Shown here: in pieces, positions 35,336 to 42,980 of the stretch
How positions within the stretch are numbered: the first letter of the stretch is position 1
Layout of the letters: each line of letters starts with the position of its first letter
NCBI RefSeq assembly: GCF_004331075.1
Contig: NZ_SJNX01000009.1
Span: forward strand, 62,001-126,000
Source of the DNA: Acinetobacter brisouioides
GTDB lineage: Bacteria > Pseudomonadota > Gammaproteobacteria > Pseudomonadales > Moraxellaceae
Length of the DNA stretch: 64,000 nucleotides
Direction of reading: 5' to 3'
Translations under genes and position numbers: made by a program
Notes under the pieces: model-generated
Databases searched by the model: none
What the model was told of the DNA's origin: nothing
The model's input: the letters and a program-made list of their open reading frames with translations, nothing else

Positions 35336-35903
35336 TTATGATGTTGGCCCACCCGTATTTGTTGGAGCGCCTGTACCCGGTGTGTATTGGTGTTTGTGTG
35401 TTTCAAACTCAACACCATCAATAAAGATACCAGATTCATTTAGCTCTAATGTGTGCGTTCCAAACTTCATAGTGATACTAGATTTATTAACTGTTATTTT
35501 TGATGAACCATCCTCTGTTTGAGCAATCACACCATTGGGGCCTTGCATCAACACAGCACCTTCATCCGGTTTTTCTTGCTGTGTATTGCTGATTGGCACA
35601 AAAACCAATGCGGATAAGTTTGAAGGTGTCATCATGTTTGGTGTAGCACTACCAAGCCCTGATACTGCACCATGATACACATCAACAGGCATGGTCATGC
35701 CTTTGTCGCCAACTTGTGTGGGTGTTTGCAACCACTGACTTTCAGCCTTTGGAATAGTGATTGGTGGCAATGTCCAAGGGGATGTATCTACTTCAAATAC
35801 CACGGTAACAATTTGGTTATTTACAGCAGTAACATGACAAGGGAGAGATTTTCCTAATTTTTTAATCGCTTCTGCTGCACGCCCAATTGCAACTTGGTTA
35901 TCC
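35336..35903 (-). pseudogene. baseplate central spike gene, 5' end lost in a deletion
   Basis: The frame is open from about 35903 (DNQVAIGRAAEAIKKLGKSLP) to 35336 with no ATG at its start; the first GTG is at 35803. The body matches Gp138/gpV-type membrane-puncturing spikes: a beta-rich middle (GAVLMQGPNGVIAQTEDG, ITVNKSSITMKFG) and the C-terminal HKHQYTPGTG, whose HxH pattern binds iron at the spike tip in related proteins. The 5' end is replaced by portal sequence. Confidence 0.75.
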
Positions 35904-36348
35904 CACTACCCTTTAGCGGATCAAGCACATTAAAGCTAATATCGCTTTTGTATAGCGATTTGTAATCGATTGGTTTTTCTGGGTGGTCGGAATATACGGC
36001 GAGTGATGAAATGCCATAAATACGGCTAGTCCTCATCACGTTGCGAATAATTAAATCAGCACCAGTTTTTCCAATAGTTTTCCATTCCTGATTGAACGCT
36101 TTTACCAAGTCATCATTGATCGCAACATCAACTATGATTTCGCGCGGTTTAGCCTGTGCACGCTTGATTGGCTCTTCTGCCATTTTTGCGCCCAAGGGGT
36201 GGTATGAGTAAATCGCCTTACACACTTGGTAAGATGGTGAAGAACCCGGCATGATGTCATTGGTTGCCAATAAGTCCATGAGCTGGGTAGATAGGCTTGA
36301 GGTCAGCCCCAAGCTTGAAGCCCCACTTGTATCTGGATTTGACGACAT
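35854..36348 (-). pseudogene. phage portal protein (DUF1073 type), N-terminal fragment
   Basis: About 148 genuine residues, from MSSNPDTSGASSLGLTSSL through MAEEPIKRAQAKPREIIVD and RNVMRTSRIYGISSLAVYS, ending FNVLDPL, where the next residues depart from the family and run 16 codons out of frame through spike sequence to a stop. Portals of this type are over 400 residues, so two thirds are gone. The junction with the spike gene lies near 35902-35914. Confidence 0.75.
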
Positions 36349-36352
36349 AAGA

Positions 36353-37623
36353 TTACCAACCGTTTGCATCGCCTAGCGCAATCGCTACGCCATAAGTGAA
36401 TGTATCAAGCAAGTCCATGCCGTGAGGTGTTTTCACCCCCATTCGATAACCACAGACTTGGGAAATTAAATGATTTCGTGTTTGACCTTTAAAATTAATT
36501 ACTTTGTTGTGCGCATAAGTCGAAAACTTCACATCACCGCGATAAACATAGCCAGACACGCTTAGCGCACGCCCATCTTTTCCCAGTGAGGTAAGCTTCT
36601 CATCAATCGGATATGCAACAATGCCACGGCGTGCCGCTTGTTGTAGCAATACAATCCCTGATGCTTTATCTTCAATCCAAGCGCCAAATATCCCTCACGA
36701 GCACCGCATTGACGCTCCAAATCTTCACCACGCTGCGCAACGCTAGGCGGCCAATCCTCAAGGACAGCACCTTCAATTTGAACCAAGTCATAATCAAGGA
36801 TAATTAACTTGTGGCCTGTATATTTGTTACGTGCGTAATATGTGACTGCCGTGCCGTCATGCTCTAAACCATCCTTAAGCGCAGTATCAATAACCACATA
36901 AACTTGGTCACAATTCTCAGGCATTGGGATAGATAAACCATCGACCAACATACTAGATTCAGAAAAGAACGCTGATCCATTCCAGTCTACGAACTCAGCT
37001 AAAAACTCTTGCTGGTACACAAGTGGAGCGTTCTCGACCTTTAATCGCGCCACACTGTTTTGATTTAGCATAGGGTTAGCCATCGTTGGAGCATGAAACT
37101 CAACCCATCCAAGTGTTTGGTCTGTGCAAGCTAAATAAAAGTAATTTTCAGGATCAATTACTTTGGGTGTGCCTGCAAGGATTGCGCTGCCATCGCGGTC
37201 AAGCAACGTAGGTCTTATCGCCTGTTCCCAGATCTCACGTAAGCCTTTAGCCTTTAAACTAGCCTCATCAATAATTGTTAAATCATAGTTACGTGAACGC
37301 CCAGCATCTTCATCCTCAAGCGACCAGAATTCAACACAGCCACCTGTCTTGGTTTCTATAATCCATTCAGTTTTTGATGAGCGCTCAATGACAGGTTTAA
37401 GTGTTTTTTTTACCCTTGCAAAAGTCGGATGTAACAACTTGAACGTAGGCGCAAACCAACCAACCTTTAATCCACGTGTAGCTTTTGCTGAGGCCCATTC
37501 TTCCAGTCCTGTGGTTTTACCAAAACGACGACCGGCACGAATAACGGAGAATTGAGGCAGGTTATTGTTAAGGATTGCTTTTTGACCGTCATGAAATTTT
37601 TTAAATTTTACGTAAGCGTTCAT
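36353..37623 (-). pseudogene. terminase large subunit, frameshifted
   Basis: The ATPase half is clear: RAGRRFGKT (29-37) as Walker A and LTIIDEA as Walker B, followed by the nuclease domain with VVIDTALKDG. After GAREG (near 36691) the correct reading IFGAWIEDKASGIVLLQ continues in another frame to GDANGW at 36353. A single missing base in GAGGGATATT explains it. The enzyme would lack its C-terminal nuclease part. Confidence 0.85.
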
Positions 37624-37625
37624 AA

Positions 37626-38090
37626 CTATGCGTCCGGAGCATCAACCAAAACAATCTTGTTTTCACCCGCACCATCTTCACCTTTACGAATGCGCTGAAT
37701 TTCTAACTTTTTAAGCTCAATATCTAATAACTGAATGTCATGCCCCTGCATTTCATCTTTAATCTGTTTGATGATGTTTTGCTTCATGACTTTGTTTTTA
37801 CCCCAGTCTTCATACATTTTTTGTAATTCATTGAGGCGCACAGCTTTATTAGCTAAAGGAATGTCATAAATATTTGCCTTAAAATCCTTTCAGCTTTGCT
37901 CAAACAGCTCTTTTAATTTTTTGCTTAGATTGCGACCTGTGAATTTAGTAGGGTCGTAACCCTCACATTGTCTGCGGTCAATTTCAATTCCAAATCTTTG
38001 TTGGACAGCATCAGCAACTTGTTGAGGGGTTTTAAAGCAAGCAAGAGACTGAACTATAAAGATTTTAACAGGCTCTTTTAGTGCTACCAT
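37626..38090 (-). pseudogene. DUF2280 phage protein (probable small terminase) with nonsense codon
   Basis: From ATG 38090 (GAGGTG upstream) the product MVALKEPVKIFIVQSLACF matches DUF2280 phage proteins. An in-frame TGA at 37890-37892 stops it after about 66 residues. The same frame then continues KDFKANIYDIPLANKAVRLN to 37626 without another stop. CGA to TGA is the simplest cause. The position just before the large terminase suggests a small terminase subunit. Confidence 0.85.
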
Positions 38091-38134
38091 AAACACCTCT
38101 TTGTCATGCTACGTCCAACAAAATAGGCAAAAAA

Positions 38135-38157
38135 AAGACCAGCATATAGCCAGTCTT
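38135..38157 (-). terminator. terminator of the secreted protein gene
   Basis: AAGACTGGC-TATAT-GCTGGTCTT followed by six T's on the reverse strand, 16 bases after the stop at 38173. Confidence 0.85.
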
Positions 38158-38172
38158 TCCACTTAAATTGAC

Positions 38173-38892
38173 TTACTGTACTGATTTAAGTAAAGCCTTA
38201 TCTATTTCTTCAATGTATTTTTTAGTGCAAATTTCAATAGCTTTATCGCGATAATCTTTAACAAGCGCATAGTCATTTGCTTTCCATGTTTCCAATGACT
38301 TAGGCTCACTAGTGTAGCTACACTCTTTGTTTGTAACACGCAGATTCACGCTAAAATCAACCGCACCTATAGGTAAAAATACATGCGTTTTAGCACCAAA
38401 ATTCAAACTATAACCATTATCAACATTTTTATCGCTTGAGTTATATAGCAGAGACCAATATGGGCGAGCTGGCTCAAGTGTGATTTTGCGAATGTTATTT
38501 TTTTCCGTCTTTTGAATATTCTTGTATGCATTCAATGCCAAGTAATCATTAAGGTTTTTCTCAATATCTTCAGATGGATTTTTAAGCTTAGATCTATCTT
38601 GAATATCCTCAATAACATTGCCAACAAGTTCGTCTTTATAAATTGAGGTATTACTTCCTAGCAGTAACAGCCTAGCCACTTGAGCGGTAGATGTTTTAGC
38701 TCTAGTACCACGTGTAATGATTCTTAACTCTTTAGTATATGCATATTTATCATCAGATTTATTTTCTGAACTATTGTTTCGGTCTTTTTGGTAGTGAGGC
38801 AAAGATGCTACGGCTTGAGATAAACCTTCCGCTTGAGCAAACTCACTACAAGCACACAACAGGATAAGGCTAGTTCTTAAAAGTAATTTCAT
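38173..38892 (-). CDS. secreted hypothetical protein (prophage cargo)
   Basis: 239 residues. A signal peptide MKLLLRTSLILLCACSEFAQA is followed by a polar domain with several helices and a C-terminal half containing two cysteines (KECSYT and EICTKK) that could form a disulfide. No family is recognised. The ATG at 38892 has AGAAG upstream; the longer open frame has none. It has its own terminator, as expected for a lysogenic conversion (moron) gene. Confidence 0.65.
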   Translation of the reverse strand: MKLLLRTSLILLCACSEFAQAEGLSQAVASLPHYQKDRNNSSENKSDDKYAYTKELRIITRGTRAKTSTAQVARLLLLGSNTSIYKDELVGNVIEDIQDRSKLKNPSEDIEKNLNDYLALNAYKNIQKTEKNNIRKITLEPARPYWSLLYNSSDKNVDNGYSLNFGAKTHVFLPIGAVDFSVNLRVTNKECSYTSEPKSLETWKANDYALVKDYRDKAIEICTKKYIEEIDKALLKSVQ

Positions 38893-38986
38893 ATTATGTC
38901 TTCTTTTACAACGATTTCTATTAAAATTTCCCAATAATATACATGAAATACCTAAATTATTTTAATTAAATATTTCACATAATTTT

Positions 38987-39608
38987 TCAATTAATCACAC
39001 ACGTCCCACAACACGCAGCAATATTCTTTTCTGATACAAACGGCGCTTGTTTTGCGACTTCAACAAGACGCTTGACGTTTTCGCTTGCTCCATAGCGTTT
39101 AACCACACCCACAAATTCTTCAACATCATGCCCAGCCAAATAATGCTTTGGCAGTCCAGTCATATCGCTATAAACAATCTCGCCATCGCCATCACGTTCA
39201 ACACCGATGTGATATAGCTCATGCTCGATCAGCGCACAAAACGCAGTAACTGGCATCAGTGGTGATCAGGTAGATAGGCACAAAGCCAAACCAGTCACGC
39301 ATTTGTTGCTCTTGTCGAGCCTTTTTCCAGCCACCCTGATTGAACATCACCTTTTCACACTGTCCAAGCACCATGCATTTTTTTGCAACGGAGGCAGATG
39401 ATGCCCAAGCGAATGCTAGAAGCTCATCGTTGTCATGCAGCAGCTCGGCAATGTGGTCATGGTCAGGGTTATACAGCTCAGCACCAATCGTTAGAAAATT
39501 CTTGACCACCCATGCCTTTAGATCGGGTGCAGGTGCCAAGCGAATTGCTTCCTCATCCTCAGCTTGGTCAATCAGGTCTGTCGGTGGAAATGGTCTGATT
39601 TGTTCCAT
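38987..39608 (-). pseudogene. phage putative metallopeptidase, frame broken
   Basis: The N-terminal part (39608, MEQIRPFPPTDLID ... RDWFGFVPIYLIT) and the C-terminal part (EHELYHIGVERDGDG ... LAGHDVEEFVGVVKRYGA) lie in different frames that overlap at 39219-39256. The C-terminal part has HELYH, an HExxH zinc site, and the whole resembles the PhageMetallopep family. A short deletion or a single-base change near 39230-39245 would separate them. Confidence 0.7.
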
Positions 39609-39981
39609 AGTCTCTTATCCAACAGATTGCCTCATTGAAAAACACTTCATGTGACTCAAATCGCTTAATGAAATACCCCATTTCTTCAGCATGGTCGTAA
39701 CGATCCAAACTCCAAACCTTTTTAGCCAGCTTTCCACCACGACTACCTGACCACGATCCACCAGCTATCTCAATCAACAATTGCTTTCCGATAATGTGAA
39801 AATCAAAACGCCAGTGCTTTGTAGATTTAAACTGAAATTTCTTTTCAAACTTAATTCCAAGCTTTTCCAGTTGCTCAGTCAGTTTTCCTTCAGCTTCAAG
39901 GTATTTTTTTTTAGCTTTAGGCAACGGCGTATTTCTTGGCGGTTCTTTTTTAGTGAGCCGCTTGTATTGATCAATGTCCAT
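39568..39981 (-). CDS. putative PD-(D/E)XK-like endonuclease (DUF559-like)
   Basis: 137 residues. A basic N-terminus precedes KKFQFKSTKHWRFDFHIIG and LLIEIAGGSWSGSRGG, then YDHAEEMGYFIKRFESHEV. The D-F ... E-I spacing and the GGSWSG loop fit small very-short-patch-like/DUF559 nucleases of phages, although the usual lysine after the glutamate is not obvious. It overlaps the preceding and following genes, so it belongs to one transcript. Confidence 0.6.
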   Translation of the reverse strand: MDIDQYKRLTKKEPPRNTPLPKAKKKYLEAEGKLTEQLEKLGIKFEKKFQFKSTKHWRFDFHIIGKQLLIEIAGGSWSGSRGGKLAKKVWSLDRYDHAEEMGYFIKRFESHEVFFNEAICWIRDYGTNQTISTDRPD

Positions 39982-40147
39982 TCAAAGCGGCCCGAATATT
40001 CTTAATCCGCTCTTTCAGCTTAACCATAATGCCATCAATCGCCAGCAACTCATCACGGGTCAAGCCAGTTCTTGATAAAGACTGATATTTGCTGAGTTCA
40101 TCACAACAGTAATTCAAGTCTTTTTTTGATTGTACTTTGTCTGTCAT
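39971..40147 (-). CDS. 58-residue phage protein
   Basis: The frame begins at ATG 40147 with AAGGA seven bases upstream and ends inside the first codons of the endonuclease-like gene (11-base overlap). The product (MTDKVQSKKDLNYCCDELSK, then a second helix ending RIKNIRAALNGH) is predicted to be a helical hairpin. No family is known. Its own ribosome-binding site and overlap with the next gene make it credible. Confidence 0.65.
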   Translation of the reverse strand: MTDKVQSKKDLNYCCDELSKYQSLSRTGLTRDELLAIDGIMVKLKERIKNIRAALNGH

Positions 40148-40158
40148 GATGAATCCTT

Positions 40159-40347
40159 TTACTTATACCCAATCCGACGTTTCATCAAACGGCGTTTCTT
40201 TTGGCGCAATTTATTTTGTTTTGGCTTGCTCGAACTTGGCTCATTAAAAACTGGTAGTAACGTGGATGGATAACCCTGAATAGTCGTTGAAGCACCAAAA
40301 ATTCCATGAGCCAATGCACTTAATAAAGCAACTTTAGAGAAACGCAT
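40159..40347 (-). CDS. 62-residue hypothetical protein with hydrophobic N-terminus
   Basis: Starts MRFSKVALLSALAHGIFGA and ends with a strongly basic tail (KQNKLRQKKRRLMKRRIGYK). The first 20 residues could be a signal peptide or a membrane anchor; the basic tail could bind nucleic acid. AGGT lies seven bases before the ATG at 40347. The longer open frame upstream crosses a terminator and is not used. Confidence 0.6.
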   Translation of the reverse strand: MRFSKVALLSALAHGIFGASTTIQGYPSTLLPVFNEPSSSKPKQNKLRQKKRRLMKRRIGYK

Positions 40348-40362
40348 TTTTATACCTGCAAT

Positions 40363-40386
40363 AAAAAACCCAGCACGATGGCTGGG
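40363..40386 (-). terminator. terminator after the gene at 40406-40645
   Basis: CCCAGC-CATCGT-GCTGGG followed by six T's on the reverse strand. Confidence 0.85.
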
Positions 40387-40405
40387 GGTATTTGAATCAT
40401 GGTTT

Positions 40406-40645
40406 CTATAACTTTTGAATATCAATTTCTATCGAGCCCAATAAGTTAATTTTACCAACATTTTTTACTATGAATTCTTGATCCCGACCATCCGAATACT
40501 TCTTAAGTATTTTGTAACCTCTAAAAACTTTTGTTTCATGATCTGTGGTCCATATCTTTTTGTTGTTATCTATACGACAGCGAGACAATTTAGATTCATT
40601 ACCATCAAGGTCGATAATAATTAGCGTATCTGGGTATCCAAACAT
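40406..40645 (-). CDS. hypothetical protein
   Basis: 79 residues, MFGYPDTLIIIDLDGNESKLSRC and a beta-rich remainder. No family is recognised. The ATG at 40645 is chosen; an in-frame TTG is three codons upstream. It has its own terminator and is probably prophage cargo. Confidence 0.55.
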   Translation of the reverse strand: MFGYPDTLIIIDLDGNESKLSRCRIDNNKKIWTTDHETKVFRGYKILKKYSDGRDQEFIVKNVGKINLLGSIEIDIQKL

Positions 40646-40756
40646 TAACTGCAATCTTATTCATCAAAAAAATCGATAAGTAAAGCTTATCTAATAATCA
40701 AACATAATTCAAGTTATTGTTATTAAAAGTTTTATTATATAATACTATATATAACA

Positions 40757-40793
40757 AAAGAAAAACCGCACCAACTTTCTCAAGCAGTGCGGT
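40757..40793 (-). terminator. terminator downstream of the 14-codon frame
   Basis: ACCGCAC (40765-40771) and GTGCGGT (40787-40793) form a 7-bp stem around a 15-base loop, with TTTTTCTTTT following on the reverse strand. Confidence 0.75.
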
Positions 40794-40816
40794 CTTATGT
40801 GCCGTAATCCGTTCGG

Positions 40817-40861
40817 CTAATCTTCATCAATCCAGAACAATCGCTTTAAAAATCCAAGCAT
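40817..40861 (-). CDS. candidate 14-residue peptide
   Basis: A frame from ATG 40861 with AAGGAGA eight bases upstream encodes MLGFLKRLFWIDED and stops 23 bases before a terminator. The peptide is an amphipathic hydrophobic helix with an acidic end. The strong ribosome-binding site and private terminator argue for expression. It may instead be a leader peptide or the tail of a non-coding RNA. Confidence 0.5.
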   Translation of the reverse strand: MLGFLKRLFWIDED

Positions 40862-41023
40862 GTCCGTCTCCTTGGTAACTCAATATGTGGGTGAATTCAA
40901 CTCAAAAACTTAGGCAAAGTTTCCATGTTAAATTCAGCATAATTTTGAGTCTTAATCAAGTCAAAAAAATGACTAAATCAGCCATTTCATGGCTCTACCT
41001 TACCAACTCAACAACATCGATAA

Positions 41024-41086
41024 TGGCTCGCCATGTAGGACTTGAACCTACGACCCAAAGGCTCTAACCAACTGAGCTAATGGCGC
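41024..41086 (-). pseudogene. tRNA gene lacking its anticodon arm
   Basis: Read on the reverse strand: CGCCAT and ATGGCG form the acceptor stem, GCTC/GAGC the D arm, GTAGG-TTCAAGT-CCTAC an intact T arm, and GCCA ends the molecule with an encoded CCA. Between the D arm and the T arm only nine bases (CTTTGGGTC) remain where about 23 are needed, so the anticodon stem-loop is deleted. Position 1 (G) does not pair with position 72 (A). It cannot be assigned to an amino acid. Confidence 0.8.
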
Positions 41087-41105
41087 AATTATTTCAGGCA
41101 ATAAA

Positions 41106-41125
41106 AAACCACCCGAAGGTGGTTT
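41106..41125 (-). terminator. terminator of the gene at 41124-41321
   Basis: AAACCACC-TTCG-GGTGGTTT followed by TTTATTG on the reverse strand; the stem touches the stop codon. Confidence 0.85.
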
Positions 41126-41321
41126 AATCTGAGGTTGCGTTTCCGCCATTTATTAGATCAGGGAACTGATCATTCAACTCAGCAATATATACTGCCGCAA
41201 CCTCCTCAAATCCTTCTTTGGTTTTAATAGATATTGAACGACCTACTATCTCGTAGGACTCAATACCATAAACTTGTTTATCTGCTTCAATTTTTTTGAT
41301 TAATTCATCTCTAGTATTCAT
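41124..41321 (-). CDS. hypothetical protein
   Basis: 65 residues, MNTRDELIKKIEADKQVYG and a short alpha/beta remainder ending NGGNATSD. No family is recognised. An in-frame ATG four codons earlier directly abuts AGGG, too close for good initiation, so 41321 is preferred. It lies just after the gene at 41336-41563, probably in one transcript. Confidence 0.5.
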   Translation of the reverse strand: MNTRDELIKKIEADKQVYGIESYEIVGRSISIKTKEGFEEVAAVYIAELNDQFPDLINGGNATSD

Positions 41322-41335
41322 CAGTACTGTCATCC

Positions 41336-41563
41336 CTATCGTGATGGTTGTAATGGTTTAACTTTTCCATCTTGATATTCACACACCCATATACTGACCA
41401 TAAATAAAGAATCAATTGCTTCTTGTTCTGATTTAAATTTTGTCACTGACTCTACATCTTTAACAAGGTGAATTACACCATCCGACCACACTTGAGCATA
41501 TTCATAATATTTCTCAGCACCTTTAATACTACTATTTATGATTCCAATATATTGTTTTTTCAC
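41336..41563 (-). CDS. hypothetical protein
   Basis: 75 residues from a GTG at 41563 (VKKQYIGIINSSIKGAEKYY). The frame is open further upstream to an ATG at 41629, but that part lies inside a terminator hairpin, so the later start is chosen. The product looks like a small mixed alpha/beta protein. No family is recognised. Confidence 0.45.
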   Translation of the reverse strand: MKKQYIGIINSSIKGAEKYYEYAQVWSDGVIHLVKDVESVTKFKSEQEAIDSLFMVSIWVCEYQDGKVKPLQPSR

Positions 41564-41616
41564 CTGAGTATTCTCTGTTTTTTTAGAGATATATGTATAA
41601 CACAGGCAATAAAAAA

Positions 41617-41644
41617 GCCTAATAAGCATGAAGCAAATTAGGCT
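41617..41644 (-). terminator. terminator downstream of the tRNA-fMet gene
   Basis: AGCCTAAT / ATTAGGCT, an 8-bp stem with a 12-base loop, followed by TTTTTT on the reverse strand, 23 bases after the tRNA 3' end. Confidence 0.8.
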
Positions 41645-41666
41645 ATAAACTTTGAATCTTTTTCGT

Positions 41667-41743
<77 letters not shown>

Positions 41744-41841
41744 TCAACGAGTTAGCTTTATACACACCAAGAGCAAACAAAGCAAACTTTATACGAAATA
41801 TAATTTTCTTACAGTGCAATGAATACAAAATTACCTATACT

Positions 41842-42129
41842 CTAACCCGTACTTACTTCAGTTATGAATGCTGGATGTGAATCCCTATATGTGCTTAATT
41901 TTATTTTTTCACCTTCTAGGAATAATTTAGGCTCTTCTACCCAAGTGGGTTTCCTTGAGTCAAGACCTGAATGAGTCAACCCCCAATCAGAAACAACACC
42001 ATAAATAAACGTATTATCAGCAAAAACTAATTTTACCTTTCTGCTTATGTTACTTAAAAAAACCTTATGTGTTGGTAATGAGCCAAATGTACTTATTTTA
42101 GTATAAATGTAATTATATTTTTCAGACAT
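41842..42129 (-). CDS. hypothetical protein
   Basis: 95 residues, MSEKYNYIYTKISTFGSLP, with a beta-rich middle (KVKLVFADNTFIYGVV). No family is recognised. The upstream sequence has no strong ribosome-binding site (TTAATTT), so the start is tentative. It is one of a run of small cargo genes. Confidence 0.5.
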   Translation of the reverse strand: MSEKYNYIYTKISTFGSLPTHKVFLSNISRKVKLVFADNTFIYGVVSDWGLTHSGLDSRKPTWVEEPKLFLEGEKIKLSTYRDSHPAFITEVSTG

Positions 42130-42181
42130 AAATTAAAGAACTTGAGGATTAGCCCCACTATACTACTTTAATTATTAAAAA

Positions 42182-42201
42182 AGCCCACCATCATGTGAGC
42201 T
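42182..42201 (-). terminator. terminator after the gene at 42203-42445
   Basis: AGCTCAC-ATGATG-GTGGGCT followed by TTTTTT on the reverse strand, directly after the stop codon. Confidence 0.75.
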
Positions 42202-42202
42202 T

Positions 42203-42445
42203 TTAAAATTCTATAATTTCGATATTAGGATTGCCAGAAGATGCAAAAGCCAAAACCACATCTACAGACCACTTTAGCAAATCTTTATCATAATTTGGTC
42301 TTTGAGTATTAAAATAAACATATCCGTTTATGCCATCATCAAAGTAATTGCAAGCTTGTAATGGCAAGGTGTTATTTTTAATAGCATTCTCTAGGATTCT
42401 ATATCCGCGTAAATCACATGTAATCACTATTTTATCTGATGACAT
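42203..42445 (-). CDS. hypothetical protein
   Basis: 80 residues, MSSDKIVITCDLRGYRILENA, ending NPNIEIIEF. A mixed alpha/beta protein with a single compact domain is likely. No family is recognised. AGAGC precedes the ATG at fair distance, and a terminator follows at once, so it is a single-gene unit. Confidence 0.55.
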   Translation of the reverse strand: MSSDKIVITCDLRGYRILENAIKNNTLPLQACNYFDDGINGYVYFNTQRPNYDKDLLKWSVDVVLAFASSGNPNIEIIEF

Positions 42446-42501
42446 TTTTTGCTCTGATTTTATGGCTATAAAATCAATATATCATGCTACAGAATGAAAA
42501 A

Positions 42502-42525
42502 AGCCCAACAACAAATTGTCAGGCT
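42502..42525 (-). terminator. terminator after the gene at 42630-42899
   Basis: AGCCTGACAA-TTTG-TTGTTGGGCT, an imperfect stem, followed by TTTTTT on the reverse strand. Confidence 0.65.
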
Positions 42526-42629
42526 TAATAACCAGTGAACTACTTACACTTCGAACACTATAACAGAAATATGCCATAACTCGTGTACACATGCCAGTTA
42601 TGAAAATTATTTAAATATGGTTGCTAGCT

Positions 42630-42899
42630 TTAATCATCTTCCCAAATAGAACCTGTATAATTTTTATATTCTGTTCTACAAAATACACACTGATAAATTT
42701 CTGATCTTTTATTTTTTTGGACAGTTCCAATACAAGTATCTATATGCTTACTGTCAAAATATTCAAACTGTTCCATAATCGAAACACATTTTTTACAATA
42801 AAAACTATCAACAGCTTTATCAAATTTAAATGTTTCATTAGCAGTTTCTCTTGAACAAGAGTGAATAGCACCTGTCAATTCATAATGGACTTGAAGCAT
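42630..42899 (-). CDS. hypothetical zinc-ribbon-like protein
   Basis: 89 residues with two CxxC pairs, CKKC and CVFC, about 35 residues apart, as in a zinc ribbon. The same frame continues open upstream of the ATG for about 20 codons (SGGGIDFDPNEVSGDIFE), which look like coding sequence but have no usual start before an in-frame TAG. The gene may therefore be the 3' part of a longer damaged gene. Confidence 0.5.
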   Translation of the reverse strand: MLQVHYELTGAIHSCSRETANETFKFDKAVDSFYCKKCVSIMEQFEYFDSKHIDTCIGTVQKNKRSEIYQCVFCRTEYKNYTGSIWEDD

Positions 42900-42980
42900 T
42901 TCAAAAATATCACCTGAGACTTCATTCGGATCAAAATCAATCCCCCCTCCTGAATGACTTACTTTATATTTGTATCGATG

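Noticed and set aside
40885..41067. Forward frame ending in MARHVGLEPTTQRL
   Set aside because: This is the well-known artefact of translating the complement of a tRNA gene; the sequence is the armless tRNA on the reverse strand.
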